DNA of 64,000 bases from Bradyrhizobiaceae bacterium (GCA_003963145.1 RXJJ01000015.1:248001-312000), one strand, 5' to 3'. Counted from the stretch's first letter, positions 9,436 through 19,512 are shown. The notes: a model not told the origin generated them from the sequence alone. Numbers and translations: made by a program.

Positions 9436-9957
9436 GCAGACATCCGTGACCGGGGCTGCAGGCTTCTGACCGGGCTTGGGAGGCTGCGGTTTCATTGCTG
9501 ATGGTGAAGAACCCGTTACCGCCGCGCTGGAGCCGTTTTTATCGGCAACCCGGGTCCATGTCTGACCACCGCACAGGATGCTCAGCACGCATCCTTCGAC
9601 AATAAGTGCGTTTGGCGATTTGACCTGAACGGACGCCTCATAGCTGCGCCCGTCCTTGGCGTTATAGATCATTCCCTGCCACTTATCGCGCTCGTCCGTG
9701 ACCTTTTTCATATTGATCAGGACCGGAATGCCGAGGGTTGGCCGGCTGCGTTTGGCAGGGTCGGGGTTCATCCGGTCGAGTCCGCCGGGTGTTACTTCCG
9801 AGGCGACGACGCCCCACAGGCGGCTATTGCATTCGACGATCTTGACCGTCGCGACGCCGTCCTCGACCCGCCATTCTCCCAAAGCTGGATTTTCAGCGGC
9901 ATGGGCGGATCCGATCACGGCAAGTGCAAATATTCCTGAATAGGCTATTTTTCGCAT
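9403..9957 (-). CDS. secreted DUF2147-family protein
   Basis: A 184-residue protein with a Sec signal peptide (MRKIAYSGIFALAVIGSAHA, cut near residue 21). The mature N-terminus reads ENPALGEWRVEDGVATVKIVEC, and the body matches the DUF2147 lipocalin-like family (GxW...I.C...L.G, GLxxMNPDP, IYNAKDGRSYEA). A Pro/Lys-rich stretch near 145-170 precedes the C-terminus. The ATG at 9957 is chosen because it begins the signal peptide. The function is unknown; some DUF2147 proteins are envelope proteins. It lies between hpnN and hpnO, so a role in hopanoid-rich envelopes is possible but is only inferred from position. Confidence 0.82.
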   Translation of the reverse strand: MRKIAYSGIFALAVIGSAHAAENPALGEWRVEDGVATVKIVECNSRLWGVVASEVTPGGLDRMNPDPAKRSRPTLGIPVLINMKKVTDERDKWQGMIYNAKDGRSYEASVQVKSPNALIVEGCVLSILCGGQTWTRVADKNGSSAAVTGSSPSAMKPQPPKPGQKPAAPVTDVCLLPEIAGAPH

Positions 9958-10083
9958 AAATCCTCGCGTGCGCCGCAATGTGAGAGAATCATATTTAGCA
10001 GCAGCATGTTCCACCAAAACGACAAATCGCCGCATTGATTTTTTTCAGTTGACGAAAGCGTTGTCACACGCCGTATGTAGCTC

Positions 10084-11475
10084 ATGGTGAAAGCAAATAT
10101 AGACATTTCCGAGATGTTCGCTGATCGACAGTTTCAGCGCGGCGCTCTCCATACAAGATATCTGAACGAACAGCTGGTCCGGGTCCTCAAAACCATCGGT
10201 TATGACGTCGGTTTTCAGCGCGGGCAGGGCCAGTACCTGTTTGACCGGAATGATGAGCGTTATCTCGATCTGCTCAGCGGCTTCGGTGTGTTCGCGATGG
10301 GGCGCAATCATCCGGTGATTCGCGAGGCCCTCAAAAGCGTTCTCGACGGTGAGTTCGCCAACCTCGTCCAGCTCGACCTTTCCACGCTCGCGGGCATCCT
10401 TGCCGAGCGGCTGATCGCCAACGTTCCCTATCTCGACAAGGTGTTTTTCGCCAATTCCGGCACGGAATGCGTCGAAGCTGCGATCAAGTTCGCGCGCGGG
10501 GCGACCGGGCGGCCCGGTATCGTCTATTGCGATCATGCCTATCACGGTCTGTCCTACGGGTCGCTGTCGCTGACCGACGACGCCAATTTCCGCGGCGGCT
10601 TCGGTCCGCTGCTGCCCAATTGCACCTCGATACCTTTCAACGATCTCGAGGCTCTGGAGCGGGCCCTGGCGACACGGCAGGTCGCCGCTTTCATCGTTGA
10701 GCCAATTCAGGGCAAGGGCGTGAACATGCCCAGCGACGACTTCCTGCCCGGTGCCGCCGCTTTGTGCAAACGCTACGGCACCCTTTTCATCGCCGACGAG
10801 ATTCAGACCGGCATGGGGCGAACCGGCCGCTTCCTTGCGGTCGAGCACTGGAATGTCGAGCCTGACATGGTGCTGCTTTCGAAGGCACTCTCGGGCGGAC
10901 AGGTCCCGGTCGGCGCGTTGCTCACGCGCAAGGCAATCTTCGACAAGATTTTCGACCGCATGGATCGCGCGGTGGTGCATGGATCGACCTTCGCCAAGAA
11001 CGATCTTGCCATGGCGGCCGGTATTGCGACGCTTGAAGTGCTGAAGTCTGAAAAACTCATCGAGAACGCCGCGCGCAGCGGCGAGCGCCTCCAGACGGCG
11101 TTGAAGGCCATGATCCCCAAATACGAGCTGCTGAAGAATATCCGCGGCAAGGGCCTGATGGTCGGAATTGAATTCGGCCCGCCGCAGTCGCTGACGCTGC
11201 GTGCGTCATGGAATGTGCTGGAAACGGCAAGCAAGGGGCTGTTCTGCCAGCTCATCACGATCCCGCTGTTCAAGGAGCACAAGATCCTGACACAGGTGGC
11301 CGGTCACGCCAGTCACACGATCAAGCTGCTTCCGCCCCTGGTCATTACGCCGGAAGATTGCACATGGATCGAGACCGCATTCGACCAGGTCATCGGTGCC
11401 AGCCACCGCGTGCCCGGTGCGGTATGGTCGCTCGGAAAAACGCTGATGGATAATGCGGTGCGCAAGTCCGCCTGA
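10084..11475 (+). CDS. hpnO: HpnO, hopanoid-type class III aminotransferase
   Basis: A 463-residue PLP-dependent class III aminotransferase. HpnO converts the hopanoid side-chain aldehyde to the terminal amine of aminobacteriohopanetriol. Family landmarks are NSGTECVEAAIKFAR (cofactor phosphate binding), YHGLSYGSLS, the FIADEIQTGMGRTG cofactor-ring Asp (D238) and the Schiff-base lysine K267 in LLSKALSGGQ. Class III aminotransferases (ornithine, acetylornithine) are alike in these motifs; the assignment to HpnO depends on its place next to hpnN/hpnH/hpnG. ATG start at 10084; a terminator follows at 11502. Confidence 0.88.
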   Translation: MVKANIDISEMFADRQFQRGALHTRYLNEQLVRVLKTIGYDVGFQRGQGQYLFDRNDERYLDLLSGFGVFAMGRNHPVIREALKSVLDGEFANLVQLDLSTLAGILAERLIANVPYLDKVFFANSGTECVEAAIKFARGATGRPGIVYCDHAYHGLSYGSLSLTDDANFRGGFGPLLPNCTSIPFNDLEALERALATRQVAAFIVEPIQGKGVNMPSDDFLPGAAALCKRYGTLFIADEIQTGMGRTGRFLAVEHWNVEPDMVLLSKALSGGQVPVGALLTRKAIFDKIFDRMDRAVVHGSTFAKNDLAMAAGIATLEVLKSEKLIENAARSGERLQTALKAMIPKYELLKNIRGKGLMVGIEFGPPQSLTLRASWNVLETASKGLFCQLITIPLFKEHKILTQVAGHASHTIKLLPPLVITPEDCTWIETAFDQVIGASHRVPGAVWSLGKTLMDNAVRKSA

Positions 11476-11501
11476 TCTTATTTTCTGGATATTACTGTCA
11501 C

Positions 11502-11536
11502 AAAAAACCCGCCGCGATGAACGCAGCGGGTTTTTT
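11502..11536. terminator. bidirectional terminator between hpnO and the cysteine-rich peptide gene
   Basis: An 11-bp stem, AAAAAACCCGC (11502-11512) with GCGGGTTTTTT (11526-11536), and a 13-base loop. The T run on each strand makes it suitable for both convergent genes. Confidence 0.88.
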
Positions 11537-11557
11537 CATAAACTCAGATACGGCTTC

Positions 11558-11809
11558 TTATTGGCCATGGCTGAGCAGCACGGCATCGCAAGCCTTGCTG
11601 ATCTTGGGTCGCACCTGCTTCAGGCAGGAGAGGATGGCGAGATCGGAATCGTTCATCACGGTCTGGCAATAGCGCGAGACATCCTTGGCGCAGGCTTTCT
11701 GTTCTTCAGGCGTACCGCTGCGCCCGTATTTCGGCTGGTCAGGTGGTTCAGCCAGCGCGGCAGACGTGACCGATGCTAGCAGCGCGGCGATGGCTAATGG
11801 CTTGAGCAT
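11558..11809 (-). CDS. small secreted cysteine-rich protein
   Basis: An 83-residue protein with a clear signal peptide (MLKPLAIAALLASVTSAALA). The mature part carries four cysteines in the pattern C-x3-D-x3-YC-x13-C-x9-C (ACAKDVSRYCQTV ... LSCLKQV ... KACDAVL). This resembles a single unit of the cysteine-rich repeat found in Golgi apparatus protein 1 (PF00839-like), which also occurs in small rhizobial exported proteins. The cysteines would form two disulfides in the periplasm. No partner is evident; it is a single gene ending at the shared terminator. Function unknown. Confidence 0.72.
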   Translation of the reverse strand: MLKPLAIAALLASVTSAALAEPPDQPKYGRSGTPEEQKACAKDVSRYCQTVMNDSDLAILSCLKQVRPKISKACDAVLLSHGQ

Positions 11810-12006
11810 AATCGTCCTTTGTGGGCTTAAGTCGCAGATGGATCAGACTATAAGAAGCCAGTCCTCAATTGCCAGCAAAGCGGGCACTTTCGGCAGCGCC
11901 GTCCGCGTTTATTTTGCCGGGTGTGTCGCGGCAGCAAGGAAATGAGGCAGATTGCCTTGATTCGCAAAACGCCTGATTCTGTGGAGGAACTCGCGCGGCC
12001 ATCCGA

Positions 12007-13626
12007 TTATCCCGCGTCCGCGAGAATCATCGCTGAGCCCATTTCCGCGATCATGGCAGTGGGCGTATTGGTGTTGCCGGACGTGATGGTCGGCATGATC
12101 GACGCATCGACCACGCGGAGCCGTTCGATTCCCCGCAGCCGCAACCGTTCGTCAACCACCGCCATCGGGTCAGTCGCTGTTCCCATTTTTGCGGTTCCGA
12201 CAGGATGAAAAATTGTCGTGCCGATGTCGCCGGCAGCCTTTGCCAGGGAGGCGTCGTCATCGCCGACCGAGGGGCCGGGCAGGTATTCGACGGGACGGTA
12301 AGGCGCGAGTGCGGGTTGTTTCATCAAACGGCGAGTCACGCGAATAGCGTCGGCTGCGACTTCGCGATCTTCATCGGTCGACAGATAGTGCGGCGCGATC
12401 AACGGTGCGTCGTCAAGCTCGGCCGATTTCAATTTTATAAAGCCGCGCGATGTCGGCCGCAGGTTGCAGGCGCTGATCGTGATGGCGGGAAACCTGTGCA
12501 GCGGGTCGCCGAACTTGTCGAGTGACAGGGGCTGAACATGAAACTGGATGTTGGCGCGGTCCTTGTGAGGGTTCGAGCGCGTGAAGATGCCAAGCTGCGA
12601 GGGCGCCATCGTCAAGGGACCGCGCCGGCGCAGGGCATAGTCCACGCCCATCCATCCGCGCCGGAATAGGTTGTAATAGGTTTCGTTGAGAGTCCGAATG
12701 CCCTCGACCTTGTAGATCGCGCGCTGCTGCAAATGGTCCTGCAAATTGCGTCCGACGCCCGGACTATCGAGTACGGTGTCTATTCCGAGGGGCGCGAGCC
12801 ATTCGCGTGGACCGATGCCAGAGCGGTGCAGCACCTGCGTCGATCCGATCGAGCCGCCGCACAGAATGACCTCGCCGCGCGTTCGTGCCTCGACCGTTTC
12901 GCCATTCTGGCGGAACCGGATGCCGACGGCGCGTCCGTTCTCGATCAGCAGGCGATCGACCAGCACATGGGTTTCGAGCCGCAAATTCGGCCGGTTCAGT
13001 GCAGGTTTGAGAAATCCGCGCGCCGCCGACCAGCGGCGCCCGCGCTTTTGATTGACATGAAAATAACCGATGCCCTCGTTGTCGCCGGTGTTGAAGTCGG
13101 CCGTTCTTGGAATTCCCATCTCGCTGGCAGCATCGGCGACGGCGTCGAGCACCTTCCATGACAGACGCGGCGCTTCGATGCGAAAGCCGCCGCCAGTGGC
13201 GTGATGCTCGCTGTCACCGAGAAAATGATCTTCAAGTTTTTTGAAGGCGGGCAGCACATCGTCCCAGCCCCAGCCATTCAAACCGAGCTGACGCCAGTGG
13301 TCGTAGTCCGCGGCCTGACCGCGCATGGAGATCATCGCGTTGATCGCCGAGGAGCCGCCGATGACCTTGCCACGCGGATAGGAAAGCGCGCGGCCGTTCA
13401 GTCCCGGTTCGGGCTGCGTCTTGAACATCCAGTCGGCACGCGGATTGCCGATCGCGAACAGATAGCCGACCGGAATGTGAAACCAGATCCAGTTGTCTCT
13501 GCCGCCGGCCTCGAGAATGAGCACGCGGTTTTTCGGATTGGCAGAGAGCCGATTGGCGACAACACAGCCTGCCGTGCCTGCGCCGACCACGATGTAGTCG
13601 AAGTCTCCGTCGATCTGCTTTGTCAT
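12007..13626 (-). CDS. GMC-family FAD-dependent oxidoreductase (choline/alcohol dehydrogenase-like)
   Basis: A 539-residue GMC oxidoreductase. The N-terminal FAD-binding dinucleotide motif is DYIVVGAGTAGCVVANRLS with the ribose-binding acid in LILEAGG. The GMC signature PRGKVIGGSSAINAMISMRG follows. The C-terminal catalytic pair is H474 in FHPVGTAKMG and N518 in ITSGNTNTPT. Members oxidise choline, aliphatic alcohols or polyethylene glycol; the sequence does not fix the substrate. The ATG at 13626 (MTKQIDGDFDYIVVG) puts the FAD motif at the expected place. Divergent from the M20 amidohydrolase gene. Confidence 0.88.
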   Translation of the reverse strand: MTKQIDGDFDYIVVGAGTAGCVVANRLSANPKNRVLILEAGGRDNWIWFHIPVGYLFAIGNPRADWMFKTQPEPGLNGRALSYPRGKVIGGSSAINAMISMRGQAADYDHWRQLGLNGWGWDDVLPAFKKLEDHFLGDSEHHATGGGFRIEAPRLSWKVLDAVADAASEMGIPRTADFNTGDNEGIGYFHVNQKRGRRWSAARGFLKPALNRPNLRLETHVLVDRLLIENGRAVGIRFRQNGETVEARTRGEVILCGGSIGSTQVLHRSGIGPREWLAPLGIDTVLDSPGVGRNLQDHLQQRAIYKVEGIRTLNETYYNLFRRGWMGVDYALRRRGPLTMAPSQLGIFTRSNPHKDRANIQFHVQPLSLDKFGDPLHRFPAITISACNLRPTSRGFIKLKSAELDDAPLIAPHYLSTDEDREVAADAIRVTRRLMKQPALAPYRPVEYLPGPSVGDDDASLAKAAGDIGTTIFHPVGTAKMGTATDPMAVVDERLRLRGIERLRVVDASIMPTITSGNTNTPTAMIAEMGSAMILADAG

Positions 13627-13765
13627 ATTTGGTTGCGTATTTCGAGAGGCTGAGTTTCTGGCGCTGGCCGGCAGGGTGGAGACCGATTTACCGCCGATGC
13701 AATTGTTGGGTCTACGGCCAGCGCATGCTACTCTTGTTGCATATATCGACAAGGCGAGCCTTTAA

Positions 13766-14941
13766 ATGCCCATCGTCAACCGCGTTTCAGATTTGCATGC
13801 CGATATTGTTGCATGGCGGCACGATCTGCATATGCATCCGGAGCTCATGTACGATGTTCATCGCACTGCGGCATTCGTCGCCGAGCGCTTGCGCGAGTTC
13901 GGTTGCGATGAAGTTGTGACCGGGATCGGCCGGACCGGCGTCGTTGGAATCATCAAGGGCAGCAAACCCGTGAACGGGGCCGAGGTGAAGGCCCTCGGCC
14001 TTCGTGCCGACATGGATGCGCTTCCCATTGATGAGGAAACCGGCGCGCCGTACGCCTCCACCACGAGAGGCAAGATGCACGCCTGTGGCCATGACGGTCA
14101 TACAGCGATGCTGCTCGGCGCCGCACGCTATCTTGCCGAAACGCGAAATTTCGCGGGCGACGCAGTGCTGATCTTTCAACCCGCGGAGGAGGGCGGGGCA
14201 GGCGCTCACGCCATGATCAAAGACGGACTGATGGAACGCTTTGGCGTCGATCAGGTCTATGGCATGCATAACAGTCCCGGCATGGCGATCGGCACATTCG
14301 CCACGCGCGTCGGACCAGCGATGGCGGCAACCGACCACATCAATATCCACATCGAAGGCGTGGGCGGCCACGCCGCGCAACCACATAAAAGCCTCGACAG
14401 TATCCTTGTCGGCTCGCAACTGATCGTGGCATTGCAAACCATCGTGTCACGCAGCGTGAATCCGCTGGAATCGGCGGTGGTGTCGATCTGCCATTTCAAC
14501 GCCGGTCATGCGCGCAACGTTATTCCGCAGACTGCAATGCTGGCCGGGACCGTGAGAACCCTGACACCAGAGATGCGGGATCTCGTCGAGCAGCGCATGC
14601 GTGAGATCGTCGACGGCGTTGCGCTCCAGAGCGGCGCAAAGATCACCCTTCATTACGAGCGTAGCTATCCCGTGCTGGTCAACCATGCACCGCAAACGGA
14701 CATCGCGTTGCGAATCGCCGCGGAGGTGGTGGGCGACTCCAATGTCAGTGACAACATCCCGCCGATGATGGGGGCGGAGGATTTTGCCTATATGCTGGAG
14801 GCGCGGCCGGGCGCGTTCATTTTCATCGGCAACGGCGACAGCGCGGATCTGCATCATCCGGCCTATGACTTTAACGATGACGCCATCGTTTACGGAGCGT
14901 CCTACTGGATCAAACTGGTCGAGGCCCAACTCGCGGGCTGA
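13766..14941 (+). CDS. M20D amidohydrolase (HipO/IAA-amino acid hydrolase family)
   Basis: A 391-residue binuclear metallo-amidohydrolase that releases an acyl group from N-acyl amino acids, as hippurate hydrolase does. Metal-binding motifs are GKMHACGHDGHTAMLLGAA (Cys and His ligands), PAEEGGAGAHAMI (Glu pair), the His in YGMHNSPG and the late His in DLHHPAYDF. The lid dimerisation domain (about 185-300) contains the usual GVGGHAAQPHKSLDSI. It is divergent from the GMC dehydrogenase with about 140 bp between starts. Natural substrate unknown. Confidence 0.9.
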   Translation: MPIVNRVSDLHADIVAWRHDLHMHPELMYDVHRTAAFVAERLREFGCDEVVTGIGRTGVVGIIKGSKPVNGAEVKALGLRADMDALPIDEETGAPYASTTRGKMHACGHDGHTAMLLGAARYLAETRNFAGDAVLIFQPAEEGGAGAHAMIKDGLMERFGVDQVYGMHNSPGMAIGTFATRVGPAMAATDHINIHIEGVGGHAAQPHKSLDSILVGSQLIVALQTIVSRSVNPLESAVVSICHFNAGHARNVIPQTAMLAGTVRTLTPEMRDLVEQRMREIVDGVALQSGAKITLHYERSYPVLVNHAPQTDIALRIAAEVVGDSNVSDNIPPMMGAEDFAYMLEARPGAFIFIGNGDSADLHHPAYDFNDDAIVYGASYWIKLVEAQLAG

Positions 14942-15071
14942 CGCCTCACCGATCCGTGTTTGACAGCACATTAATCCTTGCTGAATATTTATTTGAAATG
15001 CCGCATGGCAAAATACTTTTTCGATTGTGCGCGGCCTCAAACCAGCCCTATTAGCAGGCTGAAGATCTTTG

Positions 15072-16349
15072 ATGGAACCCACGCCCGTGCCGCCGATCAG
15101 CTCCCGACTGCAGGCGATTTTTGCCGCTACCCTGCGCCTTGACCGGAAACGTCTGGCGCTGGGTTTGGCTGCGTGCCTTGCCGGGCTTGGCGTCATTTAT
15201 GGAGTGGTCCGCCTCATTCCCGGGTCCGAGACCCCGTCGGAGCTATCCAGCCAGTCGCGGAAAGGCGCCTCTCGCTACACGCCGACCGCGGCGGAATGGG
15301 CTAGCCTTACCATAACACCGGCGGTTGAGCACGTTTTCCGGGCTGAGCATGTCACCGAAGGCAAGATTTCCGTAGATGAGGACCGCTCGACCCCGGTTTT
15401 TTCGCCCTATACCGGACGTGTCACACGGCTGATGGCTCGCCCGGGCGACCATGTCGAGCAGGGCCAACCGCTATTCGTGATCGAGGCTGCCGATACCGTG
15501 CAGGCGCAAAACGATTTCATCGCCGCCGTGACGGCGCTGAACAAGGCCCGGTCCCAGCTTGAGCTGGCCCAGACCCAGGACAAGCGAGCCAAGGACCTCT
15601 ATGACGGCAAGGCTATCCCTCTGAAGGATTACCAGTCCTCGCAGGCGACGCTAATCTCGGCTCAGAACGACATGCGTTCGGCCGACACCTCGCTCGAGGC
15701 CGCTCGTAGCCGGCTTCGCATTCTCGGTCTCAGCGAGGCTGACATCGCGGCTTTTCAGGAAAAGGGACAGATCAACCGCGAAACCACCATTGTTGCGCCG
15801 ATTGCAGGCACCGTGGTGCAGCGAAAGGTCGGGCCCGGTCAGTACGTGAATTCAGGCGCGAACGATCCGGTCTATGTGATCGGCGATCCGTCAACGGTCT
15901 GGCTGATGGCCTATATCCGCGAGACTGAAGCTTCCGACGTGGCGGTAGGGCAGGAAGCCGCTTTCACAGTGCTGGCGTTTCCCGACCGGGTGATCAACGC
16001 ACGTATCAATTATGTATCCGCCGCCATCGATCCGGTGACTCGGCGCCTGATGGTGCGCGCGACGATCGACAATCCCGGCGAGAAACTGAAGCCGGAAATG
16101 TTTGCCAACGTCACGCTCTATTCGGGAGACGAACATCCCGGCGTTGGCGTGCCGAAGCAGGCGCTGATCTATGAAGGTGACCAGATTCACCTGTGGGTTG
16201 CACATGATGACAAGACCATCGAACTGCGCGCCGTCAAGGCAGGTCTTGCCAATGGCGATCTTGTCGAGGTCAAGACCAACCTTGCCGCCGGCGAGCAGGT
16301 CGTGACCAAGGGAAGTTTGTTCATCGATCGCGCGGCATCGGGCAGCTAG
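15072..16349 (+). CDS. membrane-fusion adaptor of an HME-type RND efflux pump (CzcB/CusB-like)
   Basis: A 425-residue periplasmic adaptor with one N-terminal TM (about 30-50). It has a lipoyl/barrel-sandwich half (TPVFSPYTGRVTRLMARPGDHVEQGQPLF), an alpha-helical hairpin (about 150-235), the second lipoyl half (ETTIVAPIAGTVVQRKVGPGQYV) and a beta-barrel plus membrane-proximal domain. It bridges the RND pump and the outer-membrane channel. The pump gene follows 27 bp downstream. The ATG at 15072 is used; no histidine-rich metal-binding N-terminus is present. Confidence 0.9.
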   Translation: MEPTPVPPISSRLQAIFAATLRLDRKRLALGLAACLAGLGVIYGVVRLIPGSETPSELSSQSRKGASRYTPTAAEWASLTITPAVEHVFRAEHVTEGKISVDEDRSTPVFSPYTGRVTRLMARPGDHVEQGQPLFVIEAADTVQAQNDFIAAVTALNKARSQLELAQTQDKRAKDLYDGKAIPLKDYQSSQATLISAQNDMRSADTSLEAARSRLRILGLSEADIAAFQEKGQINRETTIVAPIAGTVVQRKVGPGQYVNSGANDPVYVIGDPSTVWLMAYIRETEASDVAVGQEAAFTVLAFPDRVINARINYVSAAIDPVTRRLMVRATIDNPGEKLKPEMFANVTLYSGDEHPGVGVPKQALIYEGDQIHLWVAHDDKTIELRAVKAGLANGDLVEVKTNLAAGEQVVTKGSLFIDRAASGS

Positions 16350-16376
16350 TTCGACATTTTGAAAGACTAGACCTCG

Positions 16377-19300
16377 ATGGATCGTCTCGTCGCCGTTGCC
16401 GTCAAACGCCGATACCTCATGGTCGGCCTTTTTATCGCGGTCTTTATCGGCGGCCTGATCGCGTTCCAGCAGCTTAACATCGAGGCCTATCCCGACCCGA
16501 CCCCGCCGATGGTGGACATCGTCACCCAGAGCGCGGGCCTGTCGGCGGAGGAGATCGAGCGTTACATCACCATCCCGATCGAGACTCAGGTCGCCGGCAT
16601 CAAGAATCTCAAGACCATCCGCACGATCTCGCTGTACGGATTGTCCGACGTCAAACTGCAGTTCTCATTCGACTATACCTATGAAGAGGCGCTGCAGCAG
16701 GTTCTCAACCGGCTCGCCCAGCTCGCTCCGTTGCCCGGCAACGCACAGCCGCAGATTTCGCCGCTTAGTCCGATCGGCGAGATTTTCCGCTACCGGCTGG
16801 TCGGTCCGCCGAATTACAGCGTGATGGATCTCAAGACCATTCAGGACTGGGTGTTGCAGCGCCGCTTCCGCGCGGTGCCCGGTGTGATCGACGTAACGGG
16901 ATGGGGCGGCAAGACCAAGACTTATGAAATTCAGGTCGACTTCAACAAGCTGGTCGCCTACGGCCTGACCTTGCCGCAGCTCCTGCAGGCGGTCAGCAAC
17001 GCCAACATCAATGTCGGCGGCAACACCGTCAATATAGGTTCGCAGTCGGCGGTGGTGCGAGGTGTCGGCCTGATCCGCTCCGTGGACGATCTTGCCAACA
17101 CGATGATCTCGCAGAGTGGCGGCAATCCTGTTCTGGTGCGGGACGTCGCCAATGTCACGGTAGGCGAGAAGCCACGGCTCGGCATTGCGGGGATGAATCA
17201 GGACGATGACATCGTGGAGGGTATCGTTCTGATGCGCCGCGGCGAGCAGAGTTCGCCGACCATCGCGCGGGTGGAGAAAGTCGTCTCCGCGATCAACAAG
17301 TCGAACATCCTGCCGCCCGGCGTGCGGATCGAGCGCATCTACGACCGCAAGGATCTGATCGACACCACGACCCACACCGTGCTGCACAACATGGTGTTCG
17401 GCATCGTCCTGATCGTGATGCTGCAATGGATGTTCCTTGGTGACCTGCGCAGCGCGATCATCGTCGGTGCGACGATCCCGTTCGCGCTGTTTTTCGCGGT
17501 CATCATCCTCGTGCTGCGCGGCGAGTCCGCCAATCTTCTGTCGGTCGGCGCCATCGATTTCGGCTTAATCGTCGATGGCACCGTCATCATGGTGGAGGCG
17601 ATTTTCCGCCGCCTGTCTCAAACAACGGTCTTGTCGGCCGAGGAGCAGCGCGCGATTTCGCCTGAAACCATCATGGGCATGAAAAGCCATGCGATCCTCA
17701 GCGCCGCGGCGGATGTGTCGCGCTCGATCTTTTTCGCCGCCGCCATCATCATTGCCGCCTTTCTGCCGCTTTTCACCCTGAGCGGCGTGGAGGGCAACAT
17801 TTTCGGTCCGATGGCGCGCACCTATGCCTACGCGCTGGCGGGCGGTCTGCTTGCGACCTTCACGGTGACACCTGCGCTCAGCGCCATCATCCTGCCGGTG
17901 CACATGCAGGAGGCGGAAACCATCATCATGCGATGGCTGCATCGCATCTATAATCCGATCCTGGCCTGGGCCGTCGGCAACCGCAGGATCGTGATGGGCG
18001 GCGCGGTCGGACTTGTCGTCTTTACGATTATCGCGGTGCGGATGCTCGGTCTGGAATTTTTGCCGAAGCTGGAAGAGGGCAATCTGTGGATTCGTGCGAC
18101 CCTGCCGCCGACGATTTCGCTGGAGGAAGGCAACAAATACGTCAACGAAATGCGCAAATTGATCCTCACGCGCCCGGAAGTTGAAACCGTTGTGTCGCAG
18201 CAGGGGCGGCCGGACGACGGTACCGACGCGGCGGGTGTGTTCAACGCCGAATTCTTCGCGCCGCTCAAGCCTGTCAGCCAATGGCCCGGTTCGCACGACA
18301 AGGATGAAGTGACGAGCGAGCTGCTCGCGAATCTGCAGGAAAAATTCCCTGGCGTTGAATTCAACTTCTCGCAGTACCTGCAGGATAACGTCGCAGAGGC
18401 AGTCTCGGGCGTGAAGGGCGAGAATTCGATCAAGCTTTACGGCAACGATCTCGTCGCGCTCACTGACACAGCGAACAAAATCAAGTCCGTTCTGTCGACG
18501 GTGAAGGGCGTCACCGACCTCTCGGTATTCACCTCGCTGGGCCAGCCCACCATCCAGATCGACATTGATCGCGCCCGCGCCGCGCGTTATGGCCTGTCTC
18601 CGGGTGATATCAACGCGGCGATCCGGGTGGCCATCGGCGGCGACAGCGCAGGCGACTTGTACGAGCCCGGCAGCGACCGGCATTTCCCGATCATCGTTCG
18701 CCTCGCGCCGGAATTCCGCAAGAGTGCCGAAGCGATCCAGAATCTGCGGATCGGCGCGCAGGGGACGAACGGCGTCACCCAGATTCCGCTCAGCGACGTC
18801 GCCACCATCAATATCGTATCCGGCGCGGCCTACATCTATCGCGAACAGCAGGAGCGCTATCTGCCGATCAAGTTCTCGGTACGCGAACGCGATCTTGGCA
18901 GCGCCATTCAGGAGGCCCAGTCGAAAGTCGCCGAGCAGGTTCAGCTTCCGCCCGGCTCGCATCTCGAATGGGTCGGCGAGTTCGGCAATTTGCAGGATGC
19001 CATCAAGCGGCTGTCGATCGTGGTGCCGATCTCACTGGCCTTGATCGGGGTGCTGCTGTGGTTCAATTTCGGATCGCTGGTGGACACGCTTCTGGCGATG
19101 AGCGTTATCCCGATGGCCGTATTTGGTGGCGTCATCGGACTTCTGTTCAGCGGCATTCCGTTCAGCGTGTCGGCGGCCATCGGATTCATCGCGCTGTTCG
19201 GCATCGCCGTGATGGACGGCATTATCATCCTGTCGCAGTACAATCAGCTGATCGACGAAGGCTATGAAAAGATAAAAGCGGTTCTGCGTACAGGCGAACT

Positions 19301-19496
19301 GCAGTTGCGGCCGGTGCTGATGACATGCGCCGTCGCGGGTATCGGCCTCCTGCCGGCCGCGCTGTCGTCGGGTATCGGGTCGCAGGTTCAAAAGCCGCTA
19401 GCGCTGGTGGTCGTGTCGGGCATGGCGCTGGCGCCACTGGTTATCCTCGTGACGCTGCCGGTGCTGATCCTGATCTTCTCGCGCCGCAGAGCATAG
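16377..19496 (+). CDS. RND efflux pump of the HME (heavy-metal) family, CzcA-like
   Basis: A 1039-residue inner-membrane proton antiporter with the RND plan: TM1, periplasmic loop, six TMs, second loop, five TMs. The N-terminal part has the HME signature NIEAYPDPTPPMVDI and PIETQVAGI. The TM4 motif GAIDFGLIVDGTVIMVE places D394, D400 and E407 with the same spacing as the proton-relay acids of CzcA, which points to divalent rather than Cu/Ag cations. No metal-sensor gene is adjacent. Its 3' end faces a TolC-like gene on the other strand 16 bp away. Confidence 0.9.
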   Translation: MDRLVAVAVKRRYLMVGLFIAVFIGGLIAFQQLNIEAYPDPTPPMVDIVTQSAGLSAEEIERYITIPIETQVAGIKNLKTIRTISLYGLSDVKLQFSFDYTYEEALQQVLNRLAQLAPLPGNAQPQISPLSPIGEIFRYRLVGPPNYSVMDLKTIQDWVLQRRFRAVPGVIDVTGWGGKTKTYEIQVDFNKLVAYGLTLPQLLQAVSNANINVGGNTVNIGSQSAVVRGVGLIRSVDDLANTMISQSGGNPVLVRDVANVTVGEKPRLGIAGMNQDDDIVEGIVLMRRGEQSSPTIARVEKVVSAINKSNILPPGVRIERIYDRKDLIDTTTHTVLHNMVFGIVLIVMLQWMFLGDLRSAIIVGATIPFALFFAVIILVLRGESANLLSVGAIDFGLIVDGTVIMVEAIFRRLSQTTVLSAEEQRAISPETIMGMKSHAILSAAADVSRSIFFAAAIIIAAFLPLFTLSGVEGNIFGPMARTYAYALAGGLLATFTVTPALSAIILPVHMQEAETIIMRWLHRIYNPILAWAVGNRRIVMGGAVGLVVFTIIAVRMLGLEFLPKLEEGNLWIRATLPPTISLEEGNKYVNEMRKLILTRPEVETVVSQQGRPDDGTDAAGVFNAEFFAPLKPVSQWPGSHDKDEVTSELLANLQEKFPGVEFNFSQYLQDNVAEAVSGVKGENSIKLYGNDLVALTDTANKIKSVLSTVKGVTDLSVFTSLGQPTIQIDIDRARAARYGLSPGDINAAIRVAIGGDSAGDLYEPGSDRHFPIIVRLAPEFRKSAEAIQNLRIGAQGTNGVTQIPLSDVATINIVSGAAYIYREQQERYLPIKFSVRERDLGSAIQEAQSKVAEQVQLPPGSHLEWVGEFGNLQDAIKRLSIVVPISLALIGVLLWFNFGSLVDTLLAMSVIPMAVFGGVIGLLFSGIPFSVSAAIGFIALFGIAVMDGIIILSQYNQLIDEGYEKIKAVLRTGELQLRPVLMTCAVAGIGLLPAALSSGIGSQVQKPLALVVVSGMALAPLVILVTLPVLILIFSRRRA

Positions 19497-19512
19497 GCGC
19501 GGCTATCGAGCG

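Noticed and set aside
17565-18962. A 465-codon leftward open frame opposite the RND pump
   Set aside because: Antisense shadow of a conserved pump gene; no signal or family features.
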